Shown piece by piece: positions 31,211 to 39,228 of a stretch of 39,578 bases of DNA; the first letter of the stretch is position 1, and each line of letters starts with the position of its first letter. Made by a program: the position numbers and the translations under genes. Source of the DNA: Lentisphaerota bacterium (lineage in GTDB: Bacteria; Verrucomicrobiota; Kiritimatiellia; UBA8416; VGWJ01); contig VGWJ01000025.1 of assembly GCA_016873635.1 (NCBI GenBank), positions 1 through 39,578 on the forward strand, in the 5' to 3' direction. The notes beneath the pieces were generated by a model. It was not told the DNA's origin and did not search any database. It saw only the letters and a program-made list of their open reading frames with translations.

Positions 31211-31301
31211 CGGTCCATACGACGAGTTGCGACGGACGCGGCTCACGCGGACCCCGCCCCCCGGCCTGGTCCGCGCGAGCCTTCCAGGTTTCAGGGGCGG
31301 C

Positions 31302-32189
31302 ATGAACTTGCGGCTGGTCAGAGACCGGGCGGCGCGGCGGGGTTTTCAGGCCCTGACCGTGCTGTGCTGCGTGCTGGTCCTGCCCATCCTCGGCGGGCTG
31401 GCGATCAGGTCCGGCCCGGTTCTGAAGACGCAGCCCCTCTGGCGCGTCCTGTTCTCGTCGGACTGGAGCCCGACGCAGGGGCAGTTCGGGTTGCTGCCGT
31501 TCCTCGCCGGCACGGTGTACGTGACGCTGCTGGCAATGCTGATCGCCGTGCCGGTTTCGCTGCTGACGGCGATCTTCCTGTCGGAATACGCGTCCCGGCG
31601 CGTCTGCCGCTGCGTGCTGCCGCTGGTGGACGTGCTCAGCGGCATTCCTTCGGTGATATACGGCGTGTGGGGGACCCTTCTGATCGTGCCGGCGGTTTCG
31701 GCGCTGGCCGGACTGGGCGGATCGTATTCCAGCGGCTACTGCCTGCTTTCGGGCGCGCTGGTCCTGTCCGTCATGGTCTGCCCTTTCATCATCCACGTCG
31801 CGCGCGAAGTGCTCGCGGCGGTTCCGCGCGGCGTGCGCGAGGCGTCGCTGTCGCTGGGCGCCGGCAAGTGGCAGACGGTCAAGCGCGTGGTGCTGCGCCG
31901 GGCCTTTCCCGGCATCGTGGCGGCGGTGGTGCTCGGCCTGTCGCGGGCGTTCGGCGAAACCATCGCCGTCCTGATGGTGGTGGGAAACGTGCCGGTCGTT
32001 CCGCGGTCCCTGTTCGATCCCGCCTACCCCCTGCCCGCCCTGCTGGCCAACAACTACGGCGAAATGATGTCCGTGCCGCTGTACGACTCGGCGCTGCTAT
32101 TCGCTGCGCTGGCGCTCCTGGTGATGGTGGTGGCGTTCAACCTGGCCGCCAAGGCCGTATTGGGCCTGGCGCGGAGCGAGGCCGCATGA
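31302..32189 (+). CDS. pstC: Phosphate ABC transporter permease PstC
   Basis: A 295-residue inner-membrane protein with about six transmembrane helices, including a first helix at LTVLCCVLVLPILGGLAI and a cytoplasmic loop GVREASLSLGAGKWQTVKRV, the EAA-type motif that contacts the ATPase. FGETIAVLMVVGN is a typical PstC segment. ATG 31302 is preceded by AGGGGCGG. With PstA it forms the phosphate channel. Its stop overlaps the start of pstA as ATGA, and the previous gene encodes an outer-membrane barrel, with a 91-base gap between. Confidence 0.93.
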   Translation: MNLRLVRDRAARRGFQALTVLCCVLVLPILGGLAIRSGPVLKTQPLWRVLFSSDWSPTQGQFGLLPFLAGTVYVTLLAMLIAVPVSLLTAIFLSEYASRRVCRCVLPLVDVLSGIPSVIYGVWGTLLIVPAVSALAGLGGSYSSGYCLLSGALVLSVMVCPFIIHVAREVLAAVPRGVREASLSLGAGKWQTVKRVVLRRAFPGIVAAVVLGLSRAFGETIAVLMVVGNVPVVPRSLFDPAYPLPALLANNYGEMMSVPLYDSALLFAALALLVMVVAFNLAAKAVLGLARSEAA

Positions 32190-33052
32190 AGTCCGGGCGA
32201 ATGGATCTGCGCGGGCTCGAAGAGACGGTCATGCGCGGCCTGATGTGGCTGGCGCTGTGCCTGGTGGCCGGCAGCCTGCTGCTGATCGTGGCCGTGATCG
32301 CGATCCGGGGGCTGCCTTCGCTGAGCCTGGCCATGCTCACCCAGACGCCGCGCGGCGGCTACTACCTGGGCAAGGAAGGCGGAATCCTCAACGCGATCGT
32401 GGGGTCGCTGTATCTCGGCGCGGCGGCCACGGGCGTGGCCCTGGCGATCGGCCTGCCGGTGGTGCTGTACATCAATCTCTACGCCCGTTCCTCCGGCCTC
32501 ACGGCCCGCATGGTGCGTTTCAGCATGGACGTCCTGTGGGGCATCCCGTCCATCGTCTACGGGGCGTTCGGATTCATCGTGATGACCGCCGTGGGGCTGA
32601 GGGCCTCTCTCGGCGCCGCGATCGTCACCGTGAGCCTTTTCGAACTGCCCATCATGGTGCGGGCCATGGATGAAGTCCTGCGCCTGGTCCCGCGGGAAAT
32701 CGGCGAGGCGTCCGCCAGCCTGGGAGCCACCCGCCTGGAAACGGCCTGGCGGGTGATCGTCCGCCAGGCCATGCCCGGATTGATCACCGCCACGCTCGTG
32801 GCGTTCGGGCGCGGCATCGGCGACACCGCCGCGGTGCTGTTCACGGCGGGGTTCACGGACCGCATCCCGACGTCGCCGGGCCAGCCCGCGGCGACCCTGC
32901 CCCTGGCCATCTTCTTCCAGCTCGGCACGCCGTTTCCGGAAGTCCAGGGCCGCGCTTACGCCGCGGCCGCGGTCCTCACCTTCCTCGTTCTGGGCGTGAG
33001 CCTGCTGGCACGGTTTTTCGCCGGGCGTTTCGCCCGGAACACGGTCAAGTAA
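32186..33052 (+). CDS. pstA: Phosphate ABC transporter permease PstA
   Basis: A 288-residue partner of PstC. After an N-terminal cytoplasmic stretch and the first helix (ALCLVAGSLLLIVAVIAIRG), the protein has GGYYLGKEGGILNAIVGSLYL, MVRFSMDVLWGIPSIVYGAFG and the EAA loop GEASASLGATRLETAWRVI, all standard for PstA. About six helices are visible. It overlaps pstC by four bases and precedes pstB by 13, so the three are one transcript. Confidence 0.93.
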   Translation: MKSGRMDLRGLEETVMRGLMWLALCLVAGSLLLIVAVIAIRGLPSLSLAMLTQTPRGGYYLGKEGGILNAIVGSLYLGAAATGVALAIGLPVVLYINLYARSSGLTARMVRFSMDVLWGIPSIVYGAFGFIVMTAVGLRASLGAAIVTVSLFELPIMVRAMDEVLRLVPREIGEASASLGATRLETAWRVIVRQAMPGLITATLVAFGRGIGDTAAVLFTAGFTDRIPTSPGQPAATLPLAIFFQLGTPFPEVQGRAYAAAAVLTFLVLGVSLLARFFAGRFARNTVK

Positions 33053-33065
33053 GGAGGCCGACGCC

Positions 33066-33824
33066 ATGAATGGCACGCATCTGCAGGTCCGCAACCTCAG
33101 CGTGTGGTACGGCGACCGCCGGGTCCTGCGCGACGTTACGCTGGACATCCCGGACCGCCGCATCACCGCCATCATCGGCCCTTCGGGCTGCGGCAAGACC
33201 ACGCTGCTGAAGTGCCTCAACCGCCTGCTGGAAACCGGCGAGGACGTGCGCGTGCAGGGACAGGTCCTGGTGGACGGCGAGGACATCTACGCCCCGCGGG
33301 TGGAAGTGACGCACATCCGCAGGAAGATGGGATTGCTCTCGCAGAAGCCGCAGGTTCTGCCCATGTCGATCTACGAGAACGTGGCCTACGGGCCGCGCAT
33401 CCACGGCGAAAGGCGGCGCCGCGAACTCGACCGCATCGTCGAGCACTACCTGAAGGTGGCCAGCCTGTGGGACGAAGTGCGCGACCGCCTGCACGGGCCG
33501 GCCGCCAGCCTGTCCATCGGCCAGCAGCAGCGCCTGTGCCTCGCGCGCGGCCTCGCCGTGGGGCCGGAGATCATCCTGGGCGACGAGCCCACGTCGGCCC
33601 TCGATCCCAGGGCCAGCCAGAACGTCGAGCAGCGCCTCGGCGAGCTGAAGCGGGACTATACCATCATCCTGGTCACGCACATCCTGCGCCAGGCCCGGCG
33701 CATCGCCGACCACGTGATCTTTCTCTACCTCGGCGAGGTCATCGAGCACGGCCCGCTGAAGGAAGTCTTCGGCAATCCCCGCCACGACCTCACCCGCCGC
33801 TACGTCGAAGGCGAGATCAGTTGA
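33066..33824 (+). CDS. pstB: Phosphate ABC transporter ATP-binding protein
   Basis: A 252-residue ABC ATPase with a ribosome binding site AAGGAGG before ATG 33066. Walker A is GPSGCGKTT near residue 38, and the Q-loop is LLSQKPQVLPMSIYENVAYG, typical of PstB. Walker B is IILGDEPTSALDP and the switch His is in VTHILRQARR. The signature LSIGQQQRLCLARGLA has Ile where the consensus is Gly (LSGGQ); this is unusual but other PstB proteins tolerate variation. No phoU follows, although it usually ends the operon. Confidence 0.93.
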   Translation: MNGTHLQVRNLSVWYGDRRVLRDVTLDIPDRRITAIIGPSGCGKTTLLKCLNRLLETGEDVRVQGQVLVDGEDIYAPRVEVTHIRRKMGLLSQKPQVLPMSIYENVAYGPRIHGERRRRELDRIVEHYLKVASLWDEVRDRLHGPAASLSIGQQQRLCLARGLAVGPEIILGDEPTSALDPRASQNVEQRLGELKRDYTIILVTHILRQARRIADHVIFLYLGEVIEHGPLKEVFGNPRHDLTRRYVEGEIS

Positions 33825-33883
33825 TCCGCGCCCGGGCCGTCTCCATGCGCTTCAGGACTGTTCGCCCCGTACCGATTGGCGCC

Positions 33884-34255
33884 TCACTCCAGGTCGCGGA
33901 GGGCCAGGTCGGATTCTTCGAGGCCCAGGTAATGCCCCAGCTCATGCAGCAGCGTGGTGCGCACTTCGCGGCGGAAGGTCTCCGCATCGCCCTCGGCCTC
34001 GTCCCAGATGTTCTCCAGAAACAGGAAGAGCCTTGCGGGAAAGAGCCGCTGGTCTTCGTCCGCGAACGGTTCCCCCTCGAACAGCCCCATCAGGTCGGGG
34101 TCCACCCCGTCCCGGAGCTGTGCCCGCGTGGGCGCGGGCTGGAGGACGATCTCCAGTTCCCCGGTGCGCGCGCGCAGGGGCGCCGGCAGCGACCGCAGGA
34201 CGCGATCCACCTCCTCCCCCGCCCATTCGTTCCGCCGGCGCGCGGTGATTTTCAC
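33884..34255 (-). CDS. Minimal zincin metallopeptidase-like protein
   Basis: A 123-residue protein started at GTG 34255 (alternative GTG 34264). Near the end is the zinc-binding HExxH in TTLLHELGHYLGLEESDL, and upstream DLMGLFEGEPFADEDQ and PARLFLFLENIWDEA, the pattern of the PF06262 family of small zincins with no export signal. The active fold is short and a third zinc ligand lies in the downstream Glu or Asp residues. The substrate is unknown. Its start lies just past the TSUP stop, so the pair are translated in tandem. The gene faces pstB with a 59-base gap. Confidence 0.78.
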   Translation of the reverse strand: MKITARRRNEWAGEEVDRVLRSLPAPLRARTGELEIVLQPAPTRAQLRDGVDPDLMGLFEGEPFADEDQRLFPARLFLFLENIWDEAEGDAETFRREVRTTLLHELGHYLGLEESDLALRDLE

Positions 34256-34260
34256 TGCAT

Positions 34261-35058
34261 TCACCCGCCTGTCGCGCCCTTGAAGACCAGCAGCACCGAC
34301 GTCACGGCCAGCGCCGCGTAGATGAAACCCGCGTAGACCCGCGGAGAAGAAACGTGCACGATCGCGTAGCCGATCAGAACGCCGGCCGGAATCAGCGGCA
34401 GCATCAGCGCCCCCAGGGCCAGGTCCCCGCCGCTGAATCTGCCGCCCCACACGAAGGGCAGGACCTTCAGCAGGTTCAGCGCCCAGAAGTAGGCCGCCGT
34501 GGTGGCGGCGAATTCCTTCTTGGGCAGGCCGCGCGGCAGCAGGTACATCTGCATCACCGGCATGGCCGCGTGCGCCAGCGTCGAGGTCAAGCCGGCCGTC
34601 ACGCCCAGCGCGTGCGCGCGCAGCGCGCCCGGGCGGTGGCCGCGCATGCGCCTCAGGATGCGCGCCCGGGCATACTGATACAGCACGAACGCCAGGCCCA
34701 GCATGCCGATCGAAAGCTTGAGCACGCGGTCGGAAACCGCGAGCAGCGACCTGTCCGCCGACACGAAGCACAGGGTCGCCAGCAGCACGCCCAGCACCGT
34801 TCCGCCCGCCAGCGGCCTGAGTACGTCCCAGCGGATCCGCCGGCGATACAGGCACACCGCAAACAGGTCCATCACGCACAGCATCGGCAGCATGAACGCC
34901 ACCGCGCCCCGCGCCGCCCGTTCGGGGTCGGGCCAGACCAGGATCAGAACCGGAATCGCAAGGTTGCCGATGGGAAAGCCGCCCTTGGACATGCTGATCA
35001 GAAGGACCGACACCCCGATCCAGGCCAGCTCCGTCGGGCCGTAGTGCGTCCAAGGCAT
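34261..35058 (-). CDS. TSUP family permease (TauE/SafE-type)
   Basis: A 265-residue polytopic membrane protein with about eight helices. The first half has WIGVSVLLISMSKGGFPIGN and the second half ALGVTAGLTSTLAHAAMPVM, two glycine-rich repeats typical of the TauE/SafE family, which exports sulfite, sulfoacetate or related anions. The substrate cannot be inferred. ATG 35058 gives a normal start, and a propeller pseudogene ends 12 bases upstream. It is followed directly by the zincin gene. Confidence 0.85.
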   Translation of the reverse strand: MPWTHYGPTELAWIGVSVLLISMSKGGFPIGNLAIPVLILVWPDPERAARGAVAFMLPMLCVMDLFAVCLYRRRIRWDVLRPLAGGTVLGVLLATLCFVSADRSLLAVSDRVLKLSIGMLGLAFVLYQYARARILRRMRGHRPGALRAHALGVTAGLTSTLAHAAMPVMQMYLLPRGLPKKEFAATTAAYFWALNLLKVLPFVWGGRFSGGDLALGALMLPLIPAGVLIGYAIVHVSSPRVYAGFIYAALAVTSVLLVFKGATGG

Positions 35059-35070
35059 GGGCCACGCCGC

Positions 35071-35478
35071 CTATTTCCGTCCCAGGCAATACATGCAGAA
35101 AACCATCCCGCTGCCCGCCGCCGGGGACGGGATGGCGTTGGCGGTCATGCCGGCGGCCTCCCAGACAAGCTTCCCCGCAACGGCGTCGTAGCCCCGAATG
35201 CGCCGCGTGGCCGACACGACGGCCTGCCGCCGCCCCCCGTGCTCGACAACCAGCGGCGTTGACCAGGACGTCACCTCGTCCCGCTCCGCGCGCCACACTT
35301 CGTGCCCCGTCGCCGTGTCGAACGCGGCTATGAAGGACTGACCCTCGTGGTCAGCGCCCGTGGCCGCCGGACCGCGCCACTGCGGCCAGTCCGCCTGGCG
35401 CGCGCCGCCCTCTTCCGCGGCCCGCGCGATGCACGCGCACAACACGCCCGTGACGGCCGCCACAACGCATTTCTTCAT
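35071..35478 (-). pseudogene. PQQ-type propeller gene with internal deletion and truncated end
   Basis: From ATG 35478 the product has a signal peptide (KKCVVAAVTGVLCACIARA), the family opening DWPQWRGPAATG, and then immediately DHEGQSFIAAFDTATGHEVW, a segment that in complete relatives follows many further residues. The intervening blades, about 150 residues, are missing, and after NAIPSPAAGSGMVFCM the frame ends with CLGRK instead of further blades. The reading frame is kept, so the product is 135 residues. It cannot close a propeller and is probably a degenerate gene; an adapted short protein is less likely. Confidence 0.75.
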
Positions 35479-35659
35479 GACGCTCTTTTCGAAGGCAATC
35501 CTGTATAGCACGCGGCGACGGCCGTGGCAAAGCATGACGGTCGCACTTTTTCCCTTGCCCCGACGCGCAGCGGAATGCGACACTTGGAGCGGTGTTCGGG
35601 AACGTGCCAACGGGGGGTACGTTTTCGCGTTTTCGGTACCCCGGGAAGGAGGTGATCCT

Positions 35660-35701
35660 ATGTCTAGATCGACGTCAGGAGCCTCCGGAGCAAAGTCGTA
35701 A
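35660..35701 (+). CDS. 13-residue leader ORF with extended Shine-Dalgarno
   Basis: ATG 35660 to TAA 35699-35701, product MSRSTSGASGAKS. The Shine-Dalgarno (35646-35658) is a full 13-base match to the rRNA 3' end, with a seven-base spacing from its GGAGG core to the ATG, so strong initiation is expected. The product is rich in Ser, Gly and Ala. It may be a leader peptide whose translation controls the downstream hairpin before ald; no homologue was recognised. Confidence 0.45.
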   Translation: MSRSTSGASGAKS

Positions 35702-35728
35702 CACCGGTTTGACGGTGGCTCCAGGGCT

Positions 35729-35760
35729 GGGCCCCGCCCTCATCAGGGCGGGGCCCTTTT
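35729..35760 (+). terminator. 12-bp terminator or attenuator hairpin before ald
   Basis: Arms GGGCCCCGCCCT (35729-35740) and AGGGCGGGGCCC (35745-35756), loop CATC, followed by TTTT. It ends four bases before the ald ATG at 35765, so ald has no room for a Shine-Dalgarno after the stem. As transcription would normally stop here, ald needs readthrough, antitermination or a transcript that starts inside the leader. Confidence 0.75.
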
Positions 35761-35764
35761 CCTT

Positions 35765-36886
35765 ATGATCATCGGCGTGCCCAGGGAAATCAAGGCCGAC
35801 GAATACCGCGTGGCGCTGCTGCCGGTGGGCGCCGAGCTGCTCAAGGCCGAGGGCCATACCGTGCTCGTCGAGAAGGACGCCGGGCTGGCCAGCGGTTTTG
35901 ACGACGCGCTCTACCTCGCCGCCGGCGCCGCGGCCGCCGCCACGGCCGAGGAGGTCTTCGCCCGCGCCGACGTGATCGTGAAGGTCAAGGAGCCGCAGCC
36001 CGAAGAAATCCGCCGCCTCCGCGCCGGCCAGATCGTATTCTGCTACTTCCACTTCGCCGGCAGCCGCGCGCTCACGGAGGCCTGCCTGCGGGCGGGCATT
36101 GCCGCCGTGGCTTACGAGACGCTGCGGGACCCGCGCAACCGGCTGCCGCTGCTCACGCCCATGAGCGAAATCGCCGGCAAGATGTCCATCCAGGAAGGCG
36201 CCAAGTGCCTGGAGAGGCCCATGATGGGCCGCGGCATCCTGCTCGGCGGCGTGTCCGGCGTGGAACCCGCCAACGTGCTGATCCTGGGCGGCGGCGTAGT
36301 GGGGGCCAACGCGGCGCGGGTCGCCGCCGGCCTGGGCGCGAACGTCGTGGTCACCGACGTGGACCTGGACCGCCTGAGGTTTCTCGACGAAGTCATGCCG
36401 CCGAATGTCACAACCGTCTACTCGGACCCCCACGCCACGGAGCGCCATGCCGCGGCGGCGGACCTGGTAGTGGGCGCGGTGCTGGTGCCGGGCGCGCGCA
36501 CGCCCACCCTGCTCAAGCGCGAGCACCTGCGGCGGATGAAAAAAGGCGCGGTGCTGGTGGACGTGGCCATCGACCAGGGCGGCTGCTTCGAAACCAGCCG
36601 CCCCACGACGCACAGTCAACCGGTGTTCGTCGTGGACGGCATCGTGCACTACGCCGTAACCAACATGCCCGGCGCCGTGGGCCGCACCAGCAGCCAGGCC
36701 CTGTGCAACGCCACCCTGCCCTACTGCCGCCAGCTCGCGGCCGCCGGCCTGGACGGGTTCGCGGCGCTTTCCGACGGGCACGCCGCCGCCCTGAACATCC
36801 GCGACGGGCGCATTGCCTGTCCGGCCGTGGCCCGGACCTTTCCGGATCTGCCGGCCATTTCGCGTGTCGGGGCCATTTCGCGTTGA
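35765..36886 (+). CDS. ald: Alanine dehydrogenase
   Basis: A 373-residue enzyme that interconverts L-alanine and pyruvate with NAD. Residues that bind substrate or act in catalysis in known Ald are all present at the expected numbers: R15, K75 (VKVKEP), H96 (YFHFA) and D270 (VAIDQGGC). The NAD-binding glycine motif is ILGGGVVGANAARVA, near 173-187. The length and the start MIIGVPREIKADEYRVALLP are typical. The start codon directly follows a terminator-like stem, with no ribosome binding site. After the stop the same frame encodes a TRL-like remnant. The last residues (SRVGAISR) are beyond the usual end and may be a small extension. Confidence 0.95.
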   Translation: MIIGVPREIKADEYRVALLPVGAELLKAEGHTVLVEKDAGLASGFDDALYLAAGAAAAATAEEVFARADVIVKVKEPQPEEIRRLRAGQIVFCYFHFAGSRALTEACLRAGIAAVAYETLRDPRNRLPLLTPMSEIAGKMSIQEGAKCLERPMMGRGILLGGVSGVEPANVLILGGGVVGANAARVAAGLGANVVVTDVDLDRLRFLDEVMPPNVTTVYSDPHATERHAAAADLVVGAVLVPGARTPTLLKREHLRRMKKGAVLVDVAIDQGGCFETSRPTTHSQPVFVVDGIVHYAVTNMPGAVGRTSSQALCNATLPYCRQLAAAGLDGFAALSDGHAAALNIRDGRIACPAVARTFPDLPAISRVGAISR

Positions 36887-37093
36887 CGCGGAAACGTCGC
36901 GCAGGCAGAATCGCCGATATTCCGCGCTGTGCGCGACGTGTTCTTCACGGGCATGGACGTCGCTTTTGAAAACTGCGACATCAACACCGCCGCCGGGAAC
37001 GGCGGGCTTTCCACGGTGCGCTACGCCGACTACGAACTTCTGCAGTTCCTCGGCATCTTCGCCGTGACCAAGGTTCGCGCCTACGGGGAATAA
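36887..37093 (+). pseudogene. Remnant of a TRL-like small exported protein
   Basis: In the same frame as ald but after its stop, about 55 codons from GTG 36929 or ATG 36953 to TAA 37091-37093 encode VFFTGMDVAFENCDINTAAG and then LSTVRYADYELLQFLGIFAV, ending KVRAYGE. This resembles the C-terminal half of TRL-domain lipoproteins (a repeated ADY-x-LGI-x-GE pattern). The N-terminal signal and first half are missing. No ribosome binding site is obvious. It is probably a decayed gene. The rest of the region up to 37200 shows nothing further. Confidence 0.45.
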
Positions 37094-37200
37094 CGCACGG
37101 CGGCCGCCCGCGCCAGGTCAGCTCCGCGACGGAAGCGCGCTTTTCCGCAAGGGGTCAGTCAGAAGGTGTGAGGGAATTGAAGGAACCGGGAGGTCCCCGC

Positions 37201-39222
37201 GTGAAGACCCGCACATGCGTTCTCGCCGCCGCGCTGTTGCTGCGCGCCGGCGCCGCGCGCGCCGGAGACGAGGCCCTCGACTGGTGGCTGACACAGCGCG
37301 GCATCACGGACACGCTGATGCGGTCGGGAACGAACCTGGCCGCGCTCGTGGAACAGGTGAACCGGCGCGCGCCGGCAAGCGGGCAGGAGGCCCTGTTCAG
37401 GCTCTGCGTGCTCACGCGAGCCGGCGCGCGCAAGCAGGCGATCGAAGCGCTCCGGGATGTGAAGCGGCTGTGTCCGAAACTGGACAATTACCAGGTGTCC
37501 AGCATCTACCACGACGCGTGCGATCATCTCGGGACCTGGGATCTCGCGCAGGCCGTCGTGGAGCTCTTCGCCGACAACGTCTCTGAGATCGCCCTGGACA
37601 ACCGCCTTCTGAAGCACTTCGCGGATTCCGGCTGGTCAACCGACCGCGTGGATCAGTGGCTGGCCTCCAGGCCCGCGGGAGTCGACAATTTCTGGGTCAA
37701 GGCGCGGCTGCGTTTCAACACGGCGCGCGGACGCGGCGAGGCGCTGGAGCAGGAGCTTGCCGCGCGCGTCCGCGCGAACCCCAAGGACGTCGGCGGGGCC
37801 GTTGCGTTTCTGGACGCGTTGGCCTATGCGCGCGCCGGCGTGCCGGAGAAGCCGGATCTCGCCTGGATGGCGGAGGCCGTCAAGCCGGAGTGGGCCAGCG
37901 CGGCGAACGACATCGCGTCGCGTCTGGCGAGATTCGAGAACTGGAAGACGGCGGCGGAGTTCTATCGCCGGGCCCTTGCGCTCCCGCTCACCGGCGAGGA
38001 AGTTGTGCGGCTGGCGATGATGTGTCAGGCCCTCCTGCCGGAGGCGACGGTGCGCGCGGCCTTTGCGGCGCAGACGCGGGAGGGACTGGCCGAATGCCTG
38101 CTGAAGACGGAACAGCCGGAGGAAGCGCAGAAGTGGATGGTGGAAGCGGCGGACATCCGGGAGAAGAACAACCTCGGGCGCAACGCGCTGTTCGCCGGAC
38201 AGGTGCAGCAGGCGAGCGGGCAGCGCGTCATGGAGGAGCGGCTCGGGGAAGAGGAGCAGCCGCGCGCCGACGATCCGAAGTACTGGTGCGAGCGGGCGCA
38301 GTACTACCGCGGGAGGAAGGAGGCCGCCCTCGAGGAAGACGCGCTGACCAACGGGCTGGCCCGCGCCGCGCCGCAGCCGGAACCGGCGCGGGCGTTCAAG
38401 GGGCACAGGGACTGGCGGAGCCGGCTGCTGGCCGACTATGCGCATTTCCTCGCGCGCGAAAAGCGCGAGGTTGAGGCGGTCGCGCTGCTGCGGCAGGAGC
38501 TTGCGTCTGCGCCGGCCGACGCGGATTCGTCAAAGCGCGCCGCGTGCCTGCTGGGTTTCGACTTCCCGGAACACCTCGACGCAGACGACGCGGTGCTCTG
38601 GGCCTGGCTGGAGAAGCGGCCCAAATGGGAATCCGCCGAAGAGCGCCTGCTGTTGCGCATGCTGGAAAAAGCGGAACGCGACGACCTGGACGGGCGCCTT
38701 GCCCGGGCCGAACAACTTGCGTTCGGAAACGATCCCAGTCGCGCCCATGCCCTCGGTTGGATCGAGAACCGCATGGCGTTCCCGAAACGCTCGATTCCGC
38801 TGCTCCTGTACGCGGCGGAAAAGGCCGGCGACAAGGAACTGAAAGAGCGGGCCGCGTTCACGCTGCTCGAGTCGTATCTGGACACGGCCGACTGGCGCGG
38901 AGCCGAGGCGATATTCCCGGAGGCGGCGCAACGGCTCACGCCCAGGGAACTGCCCGAATGGTATTCGCGGATCGCGGTTCTGGCGGCGCGGGCGGGGGCT
39001 GAAGAGGACGCCATGCGCATCTGGCGCCGCGTGGCCGGCCTCGACCTCACGGCAACCGGCGCGCTTGCGGATCTGGTCAGGGCGGGATTGCGCGATGAAC
39101 TCGTTTCTTTCTACCGTGAAAAGCGGAAGCAGATTCCGTCGTCGGAAGTCCCGGACAAAGTTTTGCGGAACATTCTGGCTCCGGCGAACGTCTCAGGTTC
39201 TGAACGGCGGGACGGTTCTTAG
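37201..39222 (+). CDS. Exported helical-repeat (TPR-like) protein
   Basis: A 673-residue protein started at GTG 37201, chosen over GTG 37168 because GGGAGG lies seven bases upstream and a signal peptide follows (KTRTCVLAAALLLRAGAARA, residues about 2-21). The mature part is almost entirely alpha-helical with many helix pairs (SGQEALFRLCVLTRAGARKQ, AEFYRRALALPLTGEEVVR, WKTAAEF, EDAMRIWRRVAGLDL), the pattern of TPR/Sel1-type arrays, though consensus TPR residues are weak. It may be a scaffold or a component of an envelope machine. No homologue was recognised. A DUF4139-like gene follows 170 bases later. Confidence 0.6.
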   Translation: MKTRTCVLAAALLLRAGAARAGDEALDWWLTQRGITDTLMRSGTNLAALVEQVNRRAPASGQEALFRLCVLTRAGARKQAIEALRDVKRLCPKLDNYQVSSIYHDACDHLGTWDLAQAVVELFADNVSEIALDNRLLKHFADSGWSTDRVDQWLASRPAGVDNFWVKARLRFNTARGRGEALEQELAARVRANPKDVGGAVAFLDALAYARAGVPEKPDLAWMAEAVKPEWASAANDIASRLARFENWKTAAEFYRRALALPLTGEEVVRLAMMCQALLPEATVRAAFAAQTREGLAECLLKTEQPEEAQKWMVEAADIREKNNLGRNALFAGQVQQASGQRVMEERLGEEEQPRADDPKYWCERAQYYRGRKEAALEEDALTNGLARAAPQPEPARAFKGHRDWRSRLLADYAHFLAREKREVEAVALLRQELASAPADADSSKRAACLLGFDFPEHLDADDAVLWAWLEKRPKWESAEERLLLRMLEKAERDDLDGRLARAEQLAFGNDPSRAHALGWIENRMAFPKRSIPLLLYAAEKAGDKELKERAAFTLLESYLDTADWRGAEAIFPEAAQRLTPRELPEWYSRIAVLAARAGAEEDAMRIWRRVAGLDLTATGALADLVRAGLRDELVSFYREKRKQIPSSEVPDKVLRNILAPANVSGSERRDGS

Positions 39223-39228
39223 CGGAAG

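Larger units (their letters stand above)
35612..35764 (+). ncRNA. Structured leader of alanine dehydrogenase with hyper-Shine-Dalgarno mini-ORF
   Basis: This region has, in order: a 7-bp stem GGGGTAC (35614-35620) / GTACCCC (35636-35642); AAGGAGGTGATCC (35646-35658), complementary over 13 bases to the 3' end of 16S rRNA; a 13-codon ORF (35660-35701); possible stems GGAGCC (35678-35683) / GGCTCC (35717-35722) and CACCG/CGGTG (35702-35717); and a terminator-like hairpin ending at 35760. The 11 bases AAGTCGTAACA (35693-35703) equal a universal segment near the 16S 3' end. It may be an attenuator or an independent small RNA; no known riboswitch fits. No promoter was recognised. Confidence 0.5.

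Noticed and set aside
35635-35680. Order of restriction-like sites (GGTACC, CCCGGG, GATCC, TCTAGA, TCGAC) resembling a cloning polylinker
   Set aside because: The spacing differs from known vectors, an extra Shine-Dalgarno is present between the sites and the flanks are ordinary genome sequence in the same base composition. It is probably coincidence, but read mapping would settle it.
35660-35756. Glycine or c-di-GMP riboswitch in the ald leader
   Set aside because: Only short pieces (GGAGCAAAG-like) recall known motifs; the full conserved cores and stem order are missing.
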